NCBI GenBank assembly: GCA_002049455.2
Contig: KV919029.1
Coordinates: 45,664-109,663 of the forward strand
Source: Porphyra umbilicalis
Lineage: Eukaryota > Rhodophyta > Bangiophyceae > Bangiales > Bangiaceae
Reading direction: 5' to 3'
DNA: 64,000 nucleotides
In this document: positions 43,365 through 54,774 of the stretch, one piece after another
Numbering within the stretch: the stretch's first letter is position 1
Layout: each line of letters starts with the position of its first letter
The notes under the pieces: model-generated
Seen by the model: only the letters and a program-made list of their open reading frames with translations
What the model was told of the DNA's origin: nothing
The model's database searches: none
Translations under genes and position numbers: made by a program

Positions 43365-44828
43365 CGGTGGCCAAGGATGGGCCGGTGGCGGCGCCAGAAC
43401 CGAGCGGGAAGGGAGATGGAACTAGGCACGAAAAGAAAGTGAGGCTGCAACCGGTCGTTGAAAGGTGGTAGTGTGGCGCCGAACCACGCGTCGTCTGCCA
43501 GCGTAAGCAACTCAATAGGTAGAGCACCGACAGCAACAGCAGCAGCAACAGCAGCCACAGGTGCTCGATAACTGCAAGGTAAAAAGGAGCAGTCTCGATC
43601 AACAAAGAAGGTGGAACAGAAGGCCAGGACGTCAACCTCTCGCAATGAACCCCGTCAGCCAGAAGGTGGGCGAAGCGGCCTCCCGCACTGCAGGGTGCTG
43701 GGATGAACAAGTGCAGCAGTGACTTCGCCTTGCCCCCACCTTATCACCTGCCAACCAATCATAGTGGGGGTGGTGATTGAATGCAAGAAAGCAGCAAATA
43801 ATAATTGGATGTTGCAAAAACTCAAAGAAAACGAGGTTGTGTAGTTTCTGATTGGAGCAGAGGTACTTTCCAAGTGCTGAATATCTGGCCTGCCTCCAAA
43901 ATCTGCTGCCTCAGCACATCATGCTCTCTGTTGTTTTGGAAGACCATCGGTACGCCCTGGTCTATCGGGTGGATTGGATACTGGGTGCGTGTTCGTGGGC
44001 GCAGGTCTCATCTGTCGTTGTGGTCTCAACGCCCACCATTGCCTTTACAGTCTTTGCTATGTACTAGGCGCCTTCGGATAGTCCAGGAACCGAGGCCGTT
44101 GGCAACGCTCCTGCATGGAAAAGGATAGTCTTCTTGAAAACGTTCAAGAAGTTGGTCAGTTCTTTACAAGTGGGTACTTGTTCGACCACAAATCCAGTCC
44201 AATACGAAAGAATCTGCCGCGTCAACCGCGCTAGTTCCTTCGCAGATTCTGCCAATGAGAAGCCAGCACAGCCTAAGCCACGACAATCGCTGTTCCTGCA
44301 CGCTGTGCCACCCGAGCGCTGGACGATTTCGCGTCGCGCTCCAGTCTGTGCTTCGCGGAGCAGCTGCGAGCGTGTGCCGACCTGCTGGCGCGGAACAGCG
44401 ATTGCTCTGCCGGAGTCGCCGCGCGCGTGGGAGCCACCAGCCCGGTCCGCACCCGCATCCCCCCCCGCCAGCTGCCTCCCGCTGCCGCCGCCGCTGCTGC
44501 CGCCGCCGCCGCCTCGTCCACGTGACGCGTCAGGCGGCTGCCGCGCGCGCCGAACTGCTGTGAGTCGCGGCCGGCCGCTCCGCCCCCTGGGGGTGTCTGC
44601 CGGCGGTGTCATAGGCGCACGTGCCCTGCAAACGAGGTAGCTGTCTCGCCACCGTCGCCGACGACTCTGGTGTCTGGCCTTTTTACGCCGCCCTGTGCAT
44701 TCCCTGCGCCACCTCCACGTCTGCCCCCTCCCCCCCCGACGACTCGCACCCCCCCACCCCTTGCTTCACTCGGCGTGTAACTGCGACCAGCGCCAGTGCT
44801 GCTGCCGCCGGTCGTCGCGGCCGTCGCC
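43365..44828. other. Divergent intergenic region (membrin and CCDC6-like)
   Basis: 1.46 kb with no supported coding sequence. 43500-44150 has lower GC. 44440-44830 is C-rich and leads to the CCDC6-like start. An inverted repeat of heat-shock-element type lies at 44130-44151. Confidence 0.5.
44130..44151. promoter_or_regulatory. Palindrome resembling a heat-shock element
   Basis: CTTCTTGAA and TTCAAGAAG are perfect inverted 9-bp arms around AACG. They give alternating TTC/GAA units (TTC-TT-GAA, 4-bp spacer, TTC-AA-GAA), close to the HSF-binding layout except for the 4-bp centre. The position is between two divergent genes. Function is not shown. Confidence 0.35.
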
Positions 44829-45844
44829 ATGGCTGACGGGGCAACCGAGCCGGCCTCGGCAGAGGTTGCGCGACTCACCGCGGAGCTGGCGGCCACCAAC
44901 ACCCGCCTCGCCGAGTCGGAAGCTCGGGTGGTGACGCTGCAGGAGACGGTCGTGCAGATGAAAAAGGCCGCTGCCGCGGTGGTACGTTGTTCGGGCTTCT
45001 TGATGCGACTCGCGTCCATGAAGGGGAGGTGCTAGCGATGGCTGGTGTAGGCGACAGGGCGCGCGGTGGAGGTAGATGACATGCGTCATTTTTCCAGGTT
45101 GCCCTTGATGAGTGTTGAACAGGCATGGTATTGACTGGTTCTGGTGTTGTGCGGTGTTGGTGCTGTGTTGATCCTTCTGTGGAGTGTTTTGCATTTGATC
45201 ATCTCGCTGCTTGGTTGTGACAACTCTCTTTCGTGCCATGTCCGCGCCCTCTTCCTCTTCTCTCCCCCCTCTATCAACCCCCTTGCTTCCCCTCTGCGCA
45301 GCAAATTCAAGTCGAAGCCGAGGAGGAGCAGATTACCAACAAGTTGATCAAGCGGCTCAACGAGCTCAAGTCGGAGAAGGAGGCCCTCGCGATGCAGATC
45401 GAGCAGGAAGAGGAGTATATTAGCAACAAGCTGCAGGCTAAGCTCGATGCCCTCGCCCGGGACAAGATTGTTATGGAAAATGCGCTCGAAGCCGAGCAGG
45501 AGTTCATCGTCAACCGGCTTACCCGCCAGCTCTCCGAGGCCAAGGCGGAGAATAGCGCACTGGAGGGCAAGATTGCGCGGCTGAGCCGCAGCAACTCGGC
45601 GACCGTGTCGCGGGAGGACGGGATGGACGCGAGGGCGGGGGGAGTCGGCCTCGGCGACATGCAGGAAGAGGACGTGGAGGACCCGGCCGTCACCGCCGCC
45701 GCACGGGCGGCGGCGGAGCGCGCTGCCGCCGCCGATGTGGCCGCCGCGGTTGCCGCCGCCGCGGCTGCCGCCGAGGCTGCCGCCCGGGCCACGTCGGGGA
45801 GGGGGGTCGGGGGCGGTGCGGCGGGCGGCGCTCCGACCTCCTAG
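44829..45844 (+). CDS. CCDC6-like coiled-coil protein
   Basis: Two exons, 44829-44981 and 45302-45844, with a 320-bp phase-0 intron (donor GTACGT, acceptor CAG). They encode 231 residues. The start MADGATEPASAEVARL is in an ATGG context. The coiled coil runs from about residue 12 to 155. It has three repeats typical of CCDC6: EAEEEQITNKLIKRLNELK, EQEEEYISNKLQAKLDAL and EAEQEFIVNRLTRQLSEAK, each an E.E..I.N.L unit. The tail from about residue 175 is Ala/Glu-rich. Animal CCDC6 is a phosphoprotein tied to stress and DNA-damage signalling; the role in algae is unknown. The core match is strong, the function only family-level. Confidence 0.85.
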
Positions 45845-47007
45845 CCTCCCGGCCGGCCACCGCGGCGCCGACCGCCATGTTGCCGAACGCCGTGCGGGCT
45901 GGCCTTGGCGGGAATGGGGACTGCGTGATGGTGAGTGGGAGGGGGGGTGGGGAATGCGTGTGGAGGGCACTCGCCGGCTGGTTCGTTTTTTCTTGTCGAC
46001 CGTTCTTCGTGTCTGGCTCATCATTTTCGTCTTTTCTTTTGGGGTCGCCGGCGCGACCCCTCGATGTCTATTGTCGGGTGTGTTGCCCTTGTTTTGTTTG
46101 CTGCATCACATGTATCATGGTCGACTTTTATTCCTGCCCAAACGCAGTTGTTTTTTACAGATGCTGACCTCCTCCGCAACCTCGGGTTGCTCGCTCGTGG
46201 AGATATGCCAGTGGTCTCGTGGGCAGAACGCTGTGATGTAGGCCTGCCTCAGCTATCTGTACCCGCTATGCGGCCGTGTGCAGGTCTGCGGCTCTCTTTT
46301 GGCCTAGCTGGCTTGGTTCTGCCCCGCTGGGGCTCCGTTGGCGGGTCAATGGCACGCGGAATCCAGCGCGCAAGAGCTTGGCGAGCCGCGAAGCAGCACA
46401 TTCCCACAAGGTGTTCCTTTTTAGTGCTTTCTGAGAGCTGCGGGCTGGTCGTCCCTGTCGTGCCTCTGCCGTCTGTCTTGTGTCTGCTGCAGACCAGAGC
46501 ATATCAGGACATACTGCGCGAGGGCACAAGACAGGAGGCGGAGGCAGGGTGCGGCAGCAACGCAAGTGGAACTTGGGTGTTGATCCAGCCAACCTAACTT
46601 TTTTGAAAAGTGAATACTTTCCAAGTGAATAATGGATGATGAATGTGTTTTTTTGATGAGCTCTTTTATTTCCAGTAAATTAGACGCACTGGCACAGCCG
46701 CAGTCCGACACTGTCGGCGGCAGGCAAGAGAAGTGAAGGCAGCGGTGTCAAGGCCGTACCATGTCATGGCGAGCTTGTATGAGCACCTCTCCATCCACCA
46801 TCATTGGTGTGTTGTACTGCCGCACTTGCCTATTTGTAGCTATACCCCACGCCTGTCAGCAGTGTGAGATGGGGTCTGTAAGCCTCGGATTGATCCAGCA
46901 CCTGATCCGGACTTGATCCGGCCTGGGCTGGCCAATCGTCAGTCCTCGACCAAGAGCAGGTCGGACGCCGGGCTGGCGTACGTGGCGCAACGGGCTTCAT
47001 CAAGGGC

Positions 47008-47071
47008 CGGGAGAGGGACAGGAGAGGGCCGGGAGAGGGACGGGGGAGGGACGGGGGAGGGACGGGGGAGG
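47008..47071 (+). repeat. Short tandem repeat, 10-11-bp unit
   Basis: Six or so copies of GACGGGGGAGG and the variant GCCGGGAGAGG in direct tandem. Confidence 0.8.
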
Positions 47072-48448
47072 CGCGTGGGGCGGGCGGGCCAGTGCGCGCC
47101 GGGCTGAGCCGGCCAGGGTGCGCGGGCGGCGTGGGTCTGCACACTGCTGGGCGTGCTGTGGTCGTGGGTGGGAGTGACCCTCGACGGGGGATAAGAGGCG
47201 GGACAGTCGAGTCGGGCGGGACGACGACGTGGGTAGGAAGATAGAGCCTTTTATCTCACAAGCAGAACACCGATGCCTGGTTCGGCTGCTTCTCGCAGTT
47301 GACCAGCCCTGAAGTCTGCAGTCGGCCGCGCTAAAACATCGAGCGTCAGCTGTTTGCCAACGTGGAATGGCAAACCATTCGCTCTGTTGGTCCTGATGGG
47401 TGGGCTTTTCGGGCGCACAGTCGCGGAGGCGGCGACAGCGAACGTCAACGATTCCGCCGCAAGCGGCGATTGCGGCGCACTACCTCACTGGCGAGCAGAA
47501 GGACGGAAGGCAGACAAGGCTGCTCTGTCCAGTGGTGGGAAGGGCGACTGTTCGGAGCAGCGGGACAGCACAGAAGGACGTACCTTGCGACTGTCCATCA
47601 TGCCTGCATGACGGAGGCAACCGAGCCAGCGGTATCTCTGATAACAGGCGAACCCTCACAGACGGATGCACTGTGCTTTCCACTTGATCCGCTCTTTCGA
47701 AATATCTGTGCGTAACGGCAGATGCAGCCGCGGGCAGAGACGCCAGCCGACGTCTTTGCCGCCCGTCCATTAGGTCGAACGCCACCAACAGCGGCTGTGC
47801 TGTGGGCAAGCCGTGGCCGACCGGTCACCAGCGGCTTTGGGTGGTCAAAAGGACGCCGCGCCAATAGCCCAAGCTCCGTGACACTGCAGGGCCGTCCACC
47901 GTGGGATCTACGGCGGTAGGCGCGAGAGGCGGCGGCCCGACGACAGGCCCCACTGCTTGCAAGCGGTGGAAGCCCGGCGACGAGCCCCGGCTGGGCACTG
48001 CCGCGCCTACAGGAGGCGGGGAATCCGCCACCACAGTAGCCCGCACACGGGACTGCTCCAGACACCGCATGCAGCTCATTGTGGCACGGGTACTACCCAA
48101 TTTATTGCGGGCCACGGCACCAGCCAACGGGCCACCAGCACGACTGGGCGGATCTCGAGAAACGTGGTCAAGCAATACAGATCCGCACCTCCCCGATGCA
48201 CGGCTTTTGAGTACAAATCCCTTTCCGATAGGCCGGCGACCACGTGCGCGACCCGCGACCACCCTCGACGGCGGCGGCGGTCCAGCACCCCCCTCCCGGC
48301 CTCGCTTGCCCGTCCGACGTGGGACCAAGCCGCCCGCCCCCACCGGCGGTCGTGCGTGGAGCGGCACGCAGGTCGCGTGTCCGCCTGCGCGGTCGATCGC
48401 CCGCATCGGTGGGATCGCGGGTCCCTGCGGCGCTGCGCGGCCGGCGCC

Positions 48449-48499
48449 GTTGCCGGCTCATCCCGGCCACGATGATCGTGGCCGGGATGAGCCGGCAAC
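48449..48499. repeat. 51-bp perfect palindrome
   Basis: The arm GTTGCCGGCTCATCCCGGCC followed by ACGAT is matched exactly by its reverse complement ATCGTGGCCGGGATGAGCCG followed by GCAAC, around a single central G. There are no mismatches over 25 bp per arm. It would form a very stable hairpin. No flanking duplication was found. Confidence 0.9.
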
Positions 48500-49615
48500 G
48501 CCGCGCGGCTGTGATGGCCGTTGATCCCACGCCGCGCCTCGCCCATTCCCCCACCGCCGCAGCCGGCGCCCGCCGTAGACGTCGCCAACGTCGGCGGATC
48601 TACAGCGCCGCGCCGCGCCGCGCCGCAGTTGGCGCTGGGGAGAGGATGGCGGCGTGCGCAGGGTGGCGCAGCGGCCACGCCCCACGTGGTGGGGCTTGCC
48701 CGACGCCGGCGACGGGCCCGCGTTTTCGGGCGAGTGATGGCGTGCGCGCAGCGGGAAGGTGCGGCGTGGTGTGCGTGTGCCCCGCCTGAGTGTCTGTATG
48801 AACGTCTCCACTCACATCACCCCCCCTCACACGCACTCATTTGCTAGCACTCATGGCATACAGTAGGGGGGGGGGGGTAAGTTGGCAACGTCCCGGTTCA
48901 CATGTCATAAATATCTACCGAGGACGTGCTGCTCGGCACGCGTTCGCGCAAGGTGACTTGGTGCAGCCGATGATAGGGCGTCGCGCCCTCCGCGTCGTCG
49001 CGTTGCATGCCGCGCGCGCCAGTCAGGGGACGGCACCCGGGCACCCCCACAAGGCCAACGGCCGTGCACGGCGTTGTGGCCGAGGTGGCCGTAGCGGCCG
49101 CCCCCGGTTGCGCCAAACGACAGACCAGATACAGACGGGCAGCGCACGGGAGCAGGGATGGCTGCAGCTCTCGCGGCCAATGGGCCGCCCACCGCGAGCC
49201 CCCCACGAGGTCCTCTGGGCCCCGCCGCAGGGCCAAGAGTGCGGCAAGTCAGCTCGGGGCGGGCGGCGGCTCGCCGCTGCCCGTCACCAGGTGCACGTAA
49301 AAGCAGCTCCGCGGGCCCCGCCAGGCGAACGGGCACCGTGCATCACCCGCGGAACTGAGGGTGACTGCCATGCGCGTGTCATCGGCTGTTTCCATCCCGT
49401 TCACTTCCCCCCTGGCAGTCATCACGTCCGTGCGCTCCCTCCTCGCCGCCGCTGTGGCGCCACGCCGGTCCTCCCGTGTCACCACGCAGCGGCACCGAGG
49501 GACCGAGGGACCGATCGACAGACGCCCTCGACGTCAGTAATAACAGCGTCGACCCCCCACGACTGACCCTGCCGCTGGTGGCGCGACCTTTCAGACCCCT
49601 CCCCGACCGGCAAGA

Positions 49616-51354
49616 ATGGCCGACCAGGTGCCGATGCCGGCCGACGTAACCGCGCCGCTTGCGTCCAGCATGTCATCTTCGTCGAGCGCGCCGCTCAAAG
49701 GTGAACATGTGTCCCTGAAGGTGGGCGACAGCGGCCTCTCTGTCGCCGTCATTGGTATGTTGACGTCGGTTCTACTCTGTTGAGAAGAGTTTTGGCTGCG
49801 TGATGGATTGTGAAGGGCGCTCCTTATTGCTTTGGGCTTGCGCGGCGTGTCTGTTGGCTACTCTAGGGGCACTCGACTCACACTGCGCCGTCCTCCTGAT
49901 TGGATATGACCCCATGCTTGGGTGCCTGCGCGACTGGCACCTCCTCTTCCCAACGCTTCCCCGTTGCAGGCAATGGCGTGTATGGCCGCGCCTTTGCGCG
50001 CCGCATGGCCGCCATCGGCGTGCCGGTCATCCTCGGCACGCGGTCCCCCCCCTCGGCCACGTCGACGGCGCCGACGTGGGCGCTCCCGTGCACCGTCACG
50101 GTCATCTCCGAGGCGCTCTCGTCGTCGACGGTGGTCATCTTGGCCATCCCCCACACTGCCGCCGCCGCGTTTGTGCGGGAGCATGGGGCGGGCCTGGGTG
50201 GAAAGGTGCTCGTCGACGTGGCCAACCCCGTGGCCCCGTCGTTTGGCACCACCATGCGGACGCTGTGGGCAAAGGCGATGGGAAAGCCGTCGGCAACGAC
50301 GACTGCATCGGCGGCGGCAGCGGCGATTCCGCCGCCGTCGGCCGACGACAGCGACGATGTGATGGTGGACAAGGCCGCGGCAGTGGCCGCCGCCGACCCG
50401 TTGGCGTCGACGGCAGAGCGGCTGGCGGCGGTCGTGGCCGCTGAGGGTCTCTCGTCTACCCCAGTCGTCAAGGCGTTTAACAACGTGTCGGCGTACGCGC
50501 TCGACGAGGCGGCTGCGCAGACGCCTCCGCCCACGGTCATGATCGCGTCTGAGGATTCCGACGCCAAGGCGGCGGTCGGCGACCTCGCCCGCCGCATGGG
50601 CCTCCCCGTGCTCGACGCGGGCGGCCTCATCGCCGCACGCACCGCGGAAGCGACCGTTCACCGCTTTTTTGACGGGTGGGTGGCGGCGGTCGTCGTCACG
50701 ACCATCCTCCTCCTGGCATGCAGCATCTACTGGTCACAGCGGTACTTTGCCGAAGGTCGCGCGACGACCGCCCTGTGGTACGCGTGGCTGCTCCAGCCGG
50801 TCGGCCACATTGCCATGGTGCTGCTCGCACTCACCTTCCTGCCGGGCAGCCTAGCGGCGGCCCTGCAGCTGGCACGGGGTACCGCCAAGCGGCCATTCCC
50901 CGCCTGGTTGGCGTCGTGGATGGCCATCCGCAAGCAGCTAGGCATGGCGGGCTGGTTTTTGGCCACGCTCCACGCCATTGCGGGCGCGCTACACGGGGCG
51001 CCAAAGCGGGCTAACGACCCGACCTACGACGCGTACACGTACATTGCGTTTGGGGTGTTGGCGTACGGGGCCTTCCTGCTCGTCGCCATGGCCTCCAACC
51101 CCGCGGTCGCCTCAGGTCTTTCGTGGACGGAATTCAAGACCATCTTTTCGGGGCTCGGTCTGCTGACGATGGCGTTGACGCTCGTCCACGTCGGCGTCTT
51201 CATCAAACTCCTGTCCAAGTTTGTGGACCAGTTCAACAACCCTGTTCTGCCAGTCTTCCTGGCCTTTGGGGTTCTGAGCGTGGCGGCTGTGGCGATGGCG
51301 CTGTGCAAGTTGCCGCCCCTGTCGATTGCCATCAAGCGGGTGCGGGCCCGTTGA
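49616..51354 (+). CDS. STEAP-family metalloreductase
   Basis: Two exons, 49616-49754 and 49970-51354 (215-bp intron, donor GTATGT, phase 1), encode 507 residues. Residues about 42-250 form an FNO-like NADPH-binding domain: VAVIGNGVYGRAFARRM (GxGxxG), LVDVANPVAPSFGTT and VVKAFNNVSAYALDE. It carries an Ala/Asp-rich insert of about 50 residues. Six membrane helices follow. The ferric-reductase core includes QPVGHIAMVLLALTFLPG and RKQLGMAGWFLATLHAIAG, each with a putative haem-ligand His. STEAP enzymes pass electrons from NADPH through FAD and haem to reduce Fe3+ or Cu2+ at membranes. The intron splits the Rossmann glycine motif. No operon-like neighbours. Confidence 0.93.
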
Positions 51355-54300
51355 ATCCGGTGTGGAGTCAAAGAGTGAAATGGAAGGACTCAGATGGGAG
51401 GGGAGAGAGACATGACTACAGCGGCAACACTGAAGCACAATACCAGCGTGCTGCGCGGCGAGACCACGGTATTTTTCGCATGATTTTGGCACATGTCCTC
51501 CGCGGAGCAGCGCTGATACTGCACACATCCAGCTCAGGACCTCACGATGCGAGCTGTGGCGGTGCCGTCTGGGTAGCGAGGGACAGCCAACTGGATGGGG
51601 GCGTAGTGCGAACGGCCGGGGCCGTAAGCTTGGCTGCGCGCCATGGTGTGGGGTTCCGACCTGCCCCCTTGCGCTTGCCTTCTCCGAGAAGCGCCAAGCC
51701 ACCGACTGAGAAGTACGCCATGGCAAATTGAGTGCTCCACACTCAGGGGGAAGGGTGACGCGGGCAGCGGACCGCTCCAGTCGTGACCCGTGCCGTCACC
51801 ACCGTCGCTCGTCGGGGGGCTGCCACCCCCCCCCAAGCAAACGTCACCCATACCCCATCCGCAGGGGCCGGCGGCAGCCGCGCCGCCAACCGCACCACCG
51901 AACCCGCAATCGGCGGCGGCCGTCGGGTGGGTCCACGCCCGCGCCAGTGACGGCGACAACGCTGGCGGGGCGGGTGAGCGCCACGCCAGCGCCGGCGCGA
52001 GAGCAGCGCACGGCGGCAAGACGCCGGGGGACGGTGACCGCGCGTCGACGGTCAGACGCGGCCCACACTACCCCCGCCCCACGCCTGCCCCCCCCCCCCG
52101 CCGTTGCGCGCCCCCGCTGCGCCACCCCCAACCCCCGAGCCGGTGAGCGCCCACCCTGTCCCACCTGTCGTTGCCAGTCGGGCGTCGACCCACCGGACGC
52201 GGGCCGTCGACGCGCGCTCCCGCCGCCCGCCCATCCGCCGCCGCCACCATCTGGGTGCGTCGGGGCACGCGGGGCACGGAGCGGCGGCCGCGGCGGCGGC
52301 CGCCGCGCGCTGCGCGGCGCCCCCCCTCTAACCGTGACCGACGCCGCACGGCGACGGCGGCGGCACGAGGCGACGCGCGACGGCGTGCGGCGCGCCGCGG
52401 CAGCCACAACCCCCCGGTTCATCTGTATCAACGTGCGCGTCGGGCGAGGTGTGCGCGCGGCGGGACACTTCTCGGGGGAGGGGCGCCCGCCCCACGCTCC
52501 GGCGGCGGCGAGCGTGGCAGCGATGGGGGAATGGACCCAAGGGAGGGGGTTGGAAAATGCGGTGTCCGTGGGGCGGGCGGTGGTCACGAGGAGAAAGGTG
52601 GGGTTGCGGTCTCAATGGCCGTGTAGCAGAAAAGGGTGGACGGGGAAGGGGGGGGGGGAGGGAGGGGGCGTCGCCATGACCAGAGGGGGTGGTAGCGCCG
52701 GCACCGTCGCGGCGGCAGCGGCGCCGCGTCGGTTGGCCGTTGTGGGCGGGGCCGACGCGGTCGGCACCGCGGCCGACGCGCCGCGGCCGACCGGCGGCCA
52801 CGCCCGCGTCGCGCCGTCCCCGCGGGCGCGGGTGCAGTAGTCTGGGCGCCGCCGGGCGGCGCGGGAGGGGGCCCTCCGGGACGCCCCAGCGCGCAGAGGA
52901 GCGGGCCGCTGCGACGCGGCCGCCCGCGCGGGCGGCGACCGCCGCGCGCCACGCAGGGGCGTCTGTGGACGGCGACCGCCGGCGCGGCTCGTCGACACGT
53001 CGACGCCGAGGCGAGCGACCCGGTGGGTGCGCTCAACGGGGGGCACTGGGTGCACGCGGCAACGGTGCCGCCCGCAGCCGCTGTGCCTGCTCGGCCGTGG
53101 GGGGGGGTGCGCGCGCGCCGTGGGGCGAGCTGCACGCGGGCGGTCACGCCGCGCGGCGTTTGCCGCCGGCCGGTCGCTGACACGGCGGGACGGGCGCCGC
53201 GCGGCGCGGGCGGCGTGCGGCCGCGCCGACGCGCGGCGGCGGCGGCGGCGCCAGCGCCCCGCACCGCCAGCGTTGCACGCGTGGCAGCAGTGGCGGCGGG
53301 CGACGCGTCGGCGCCAAGGAAGCGGCGGGCCTGCGGATGGCCCCCCACCAGGCGTGGCGGACGCTGTGCGCGTACGATTGCATACGGGGCCGTGGTGGAG
53401 GGGCAGACGGAGGAGCGGCCGCGTCCCGGCCGAGCTGGTCCCATTGCTCCGCGGGGGCAGCTGGCGCTCATCGCATGGCGACAGGTACAGTACATTGCAT
53501 GTCATGCTCCTTCTGCGCGGCGACCCATTCCGCTCGGCCGTCTCGGACTTGCGGACGGCGCCGACGGCCACACCGTTGCCGGACCGCATTGACCGCATCA
53601 TGCGTGATCGTGGAACCCGTTTTCTGCCGCCCGCGTGGTTCCATCCTCCGTGTGCACTCAGTTCAGCACTGCCGTGCTGCTGACATGACAGTGACCGTTG
53701 CTCGACAGAGGTAGCCCACCATGATAACGGATGCTCGCGAAGAGCTGAATTACATTTCACCCAGGCAGCCAAACAGGTTCGATCAATAATCGGCATAGGC
53801 GAGGCAGATGATTGGCTAATGCTACAACAGAGTCGAAAACCCCAACGCTGAGCCAGTGCAAGCCTGGAAACGAGACTGGGTGGGTCAATTACACGTCTTT
53901 GGTGGATAGCATACAGTGAGCGCTAATATTGATAGTTGAGAGCACGCAATATTCGGTCCATCACCTGTTATTTCCCTCATCTTTGCCCACAGTTGATTGC
54001 TGTACGCATTGGTGGATGGTGCCCACACAGGCATCGCTGGCATCGCCGCTTAAAATTTGCACCTCGCCTGTCAACATCGCGTCTCGCAGCCGCTGGGGAG
54101 CCGCGTCTACGCACGCGCTGTGCCAGGCCCCTCCGCGATTGCGGCTGTGGGGCCCGTTCACAGAGAGAACCAACTTCCCCCGCCGATCTCCAGCCTCTGG
54201 GTGACTCGGATGGACCATCCACGGGCCTCGGACGACGCCGCCGGCCGTGCGCGCCCTCGCGGCGGCTCGAGCCGCCACCACCGCCAACGCCACCGCCGCC

Positions 54301-54774
54301 GATGGCGGCCCGTCGTCCAGACCGCCACCACTCCATCGCCTGCCCTGTGTGTGTGGGCTGCGCCAGGGCCAGAGTGGGGGCAGCTTGTGAGGAAACCTGT
54401 GGGAGGCAGCAGGCCGAGGTGCCCCCTGCCATTCAATTCGCAGTCGTGATCACCGCCGACGCTCGGTGGTGGCTTTTCGTCTCTCCCCCCATTACCCGCG
54501 CGGTGTCCTCACTCGCCGTCTCCCTTCTTTTACCAACCACCCCCCCATACTCCTCTACCCTCACCCCCCCATACTCCTCTACCCTCACCCCCCCATACTC
54601 CTCTACCCTCACCCCCCTCGGTTATTGTTGCCTCGCTTTGCCGACCTGCCTTGTCGGTACGACACCACGTGGCACGCCTCTGTCTTCCCCTCCGTCGTCC
54701 TCCTCCTCCCTCCTTTTGCCTTCCACCTCTCTCCTCGTGTCCCCCTTATCCCCTCGACCCTCCTCGATCCCGGG
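51355..54774. other. Intergenic region upstream of phytoene synthase
   Basis: 51730-53480 is extremely GC-rich, with frames open in all directions and no domain. 53700-54050 is AT-richer. 54480-54774 is a long pyrimidine-rich leader with a 24-bp tandem repeat. The phytoene synthase frame stays open upstream of its likely ATG, but the sequence there looks like leader rather than protein. Confidence 0.5.
54541..54618 (+). repeat. 24-bp tandem repeat in the phytoene synthase leader
   Basis: The unit ATACTCCTCTACCCTCACCC plus CCCC occurs at 54547, 54571 and 54595, exactly 24 bp apart and essentially identical. It lies about 160-230 bases before the start codon, in an almost pure pyrimidine tract. 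A regulatory role is possible but not shown. Confidence 0.85.

Larger units (their letters stand above)
45845..49615. other. Long intergenic region, no supported gene
   Basis: 45880-46260 contains a possible tiny spliced frame (an ATG at 45876 and a donor GTGAGT near 45930), but it encodes no recognisable product. 46620-46760 is AT-richer. 47008-47071 is a tandem GACGGGGGAG-type repeat. 47220-47720 and 47720-49400 have only composition-driven frames. A 51-bp perfect palindrome lies at 48449-48499. The last 200 bases are the pyrimidine-rich leader of the STEAP gene. Confidence 0.5.

Noticed and set aside
45876-46242. A possible two-exon mini-gene (ATG at 45876, GTGAGT donor, TTTTTTACAG acceptor).
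   Set aside because: The 44-residue product has no recognisable feature; it may be untranslated region of the CCDC6-like gene.
47340-47715. Open frame of 117 codons starting MEWQTIRSVGPDGWAF.
   Set aside because: It briefly suggested a retroelement or OTU-like fragment, but no catalytic or structural motif follows and the rest is Arg-rich noise.
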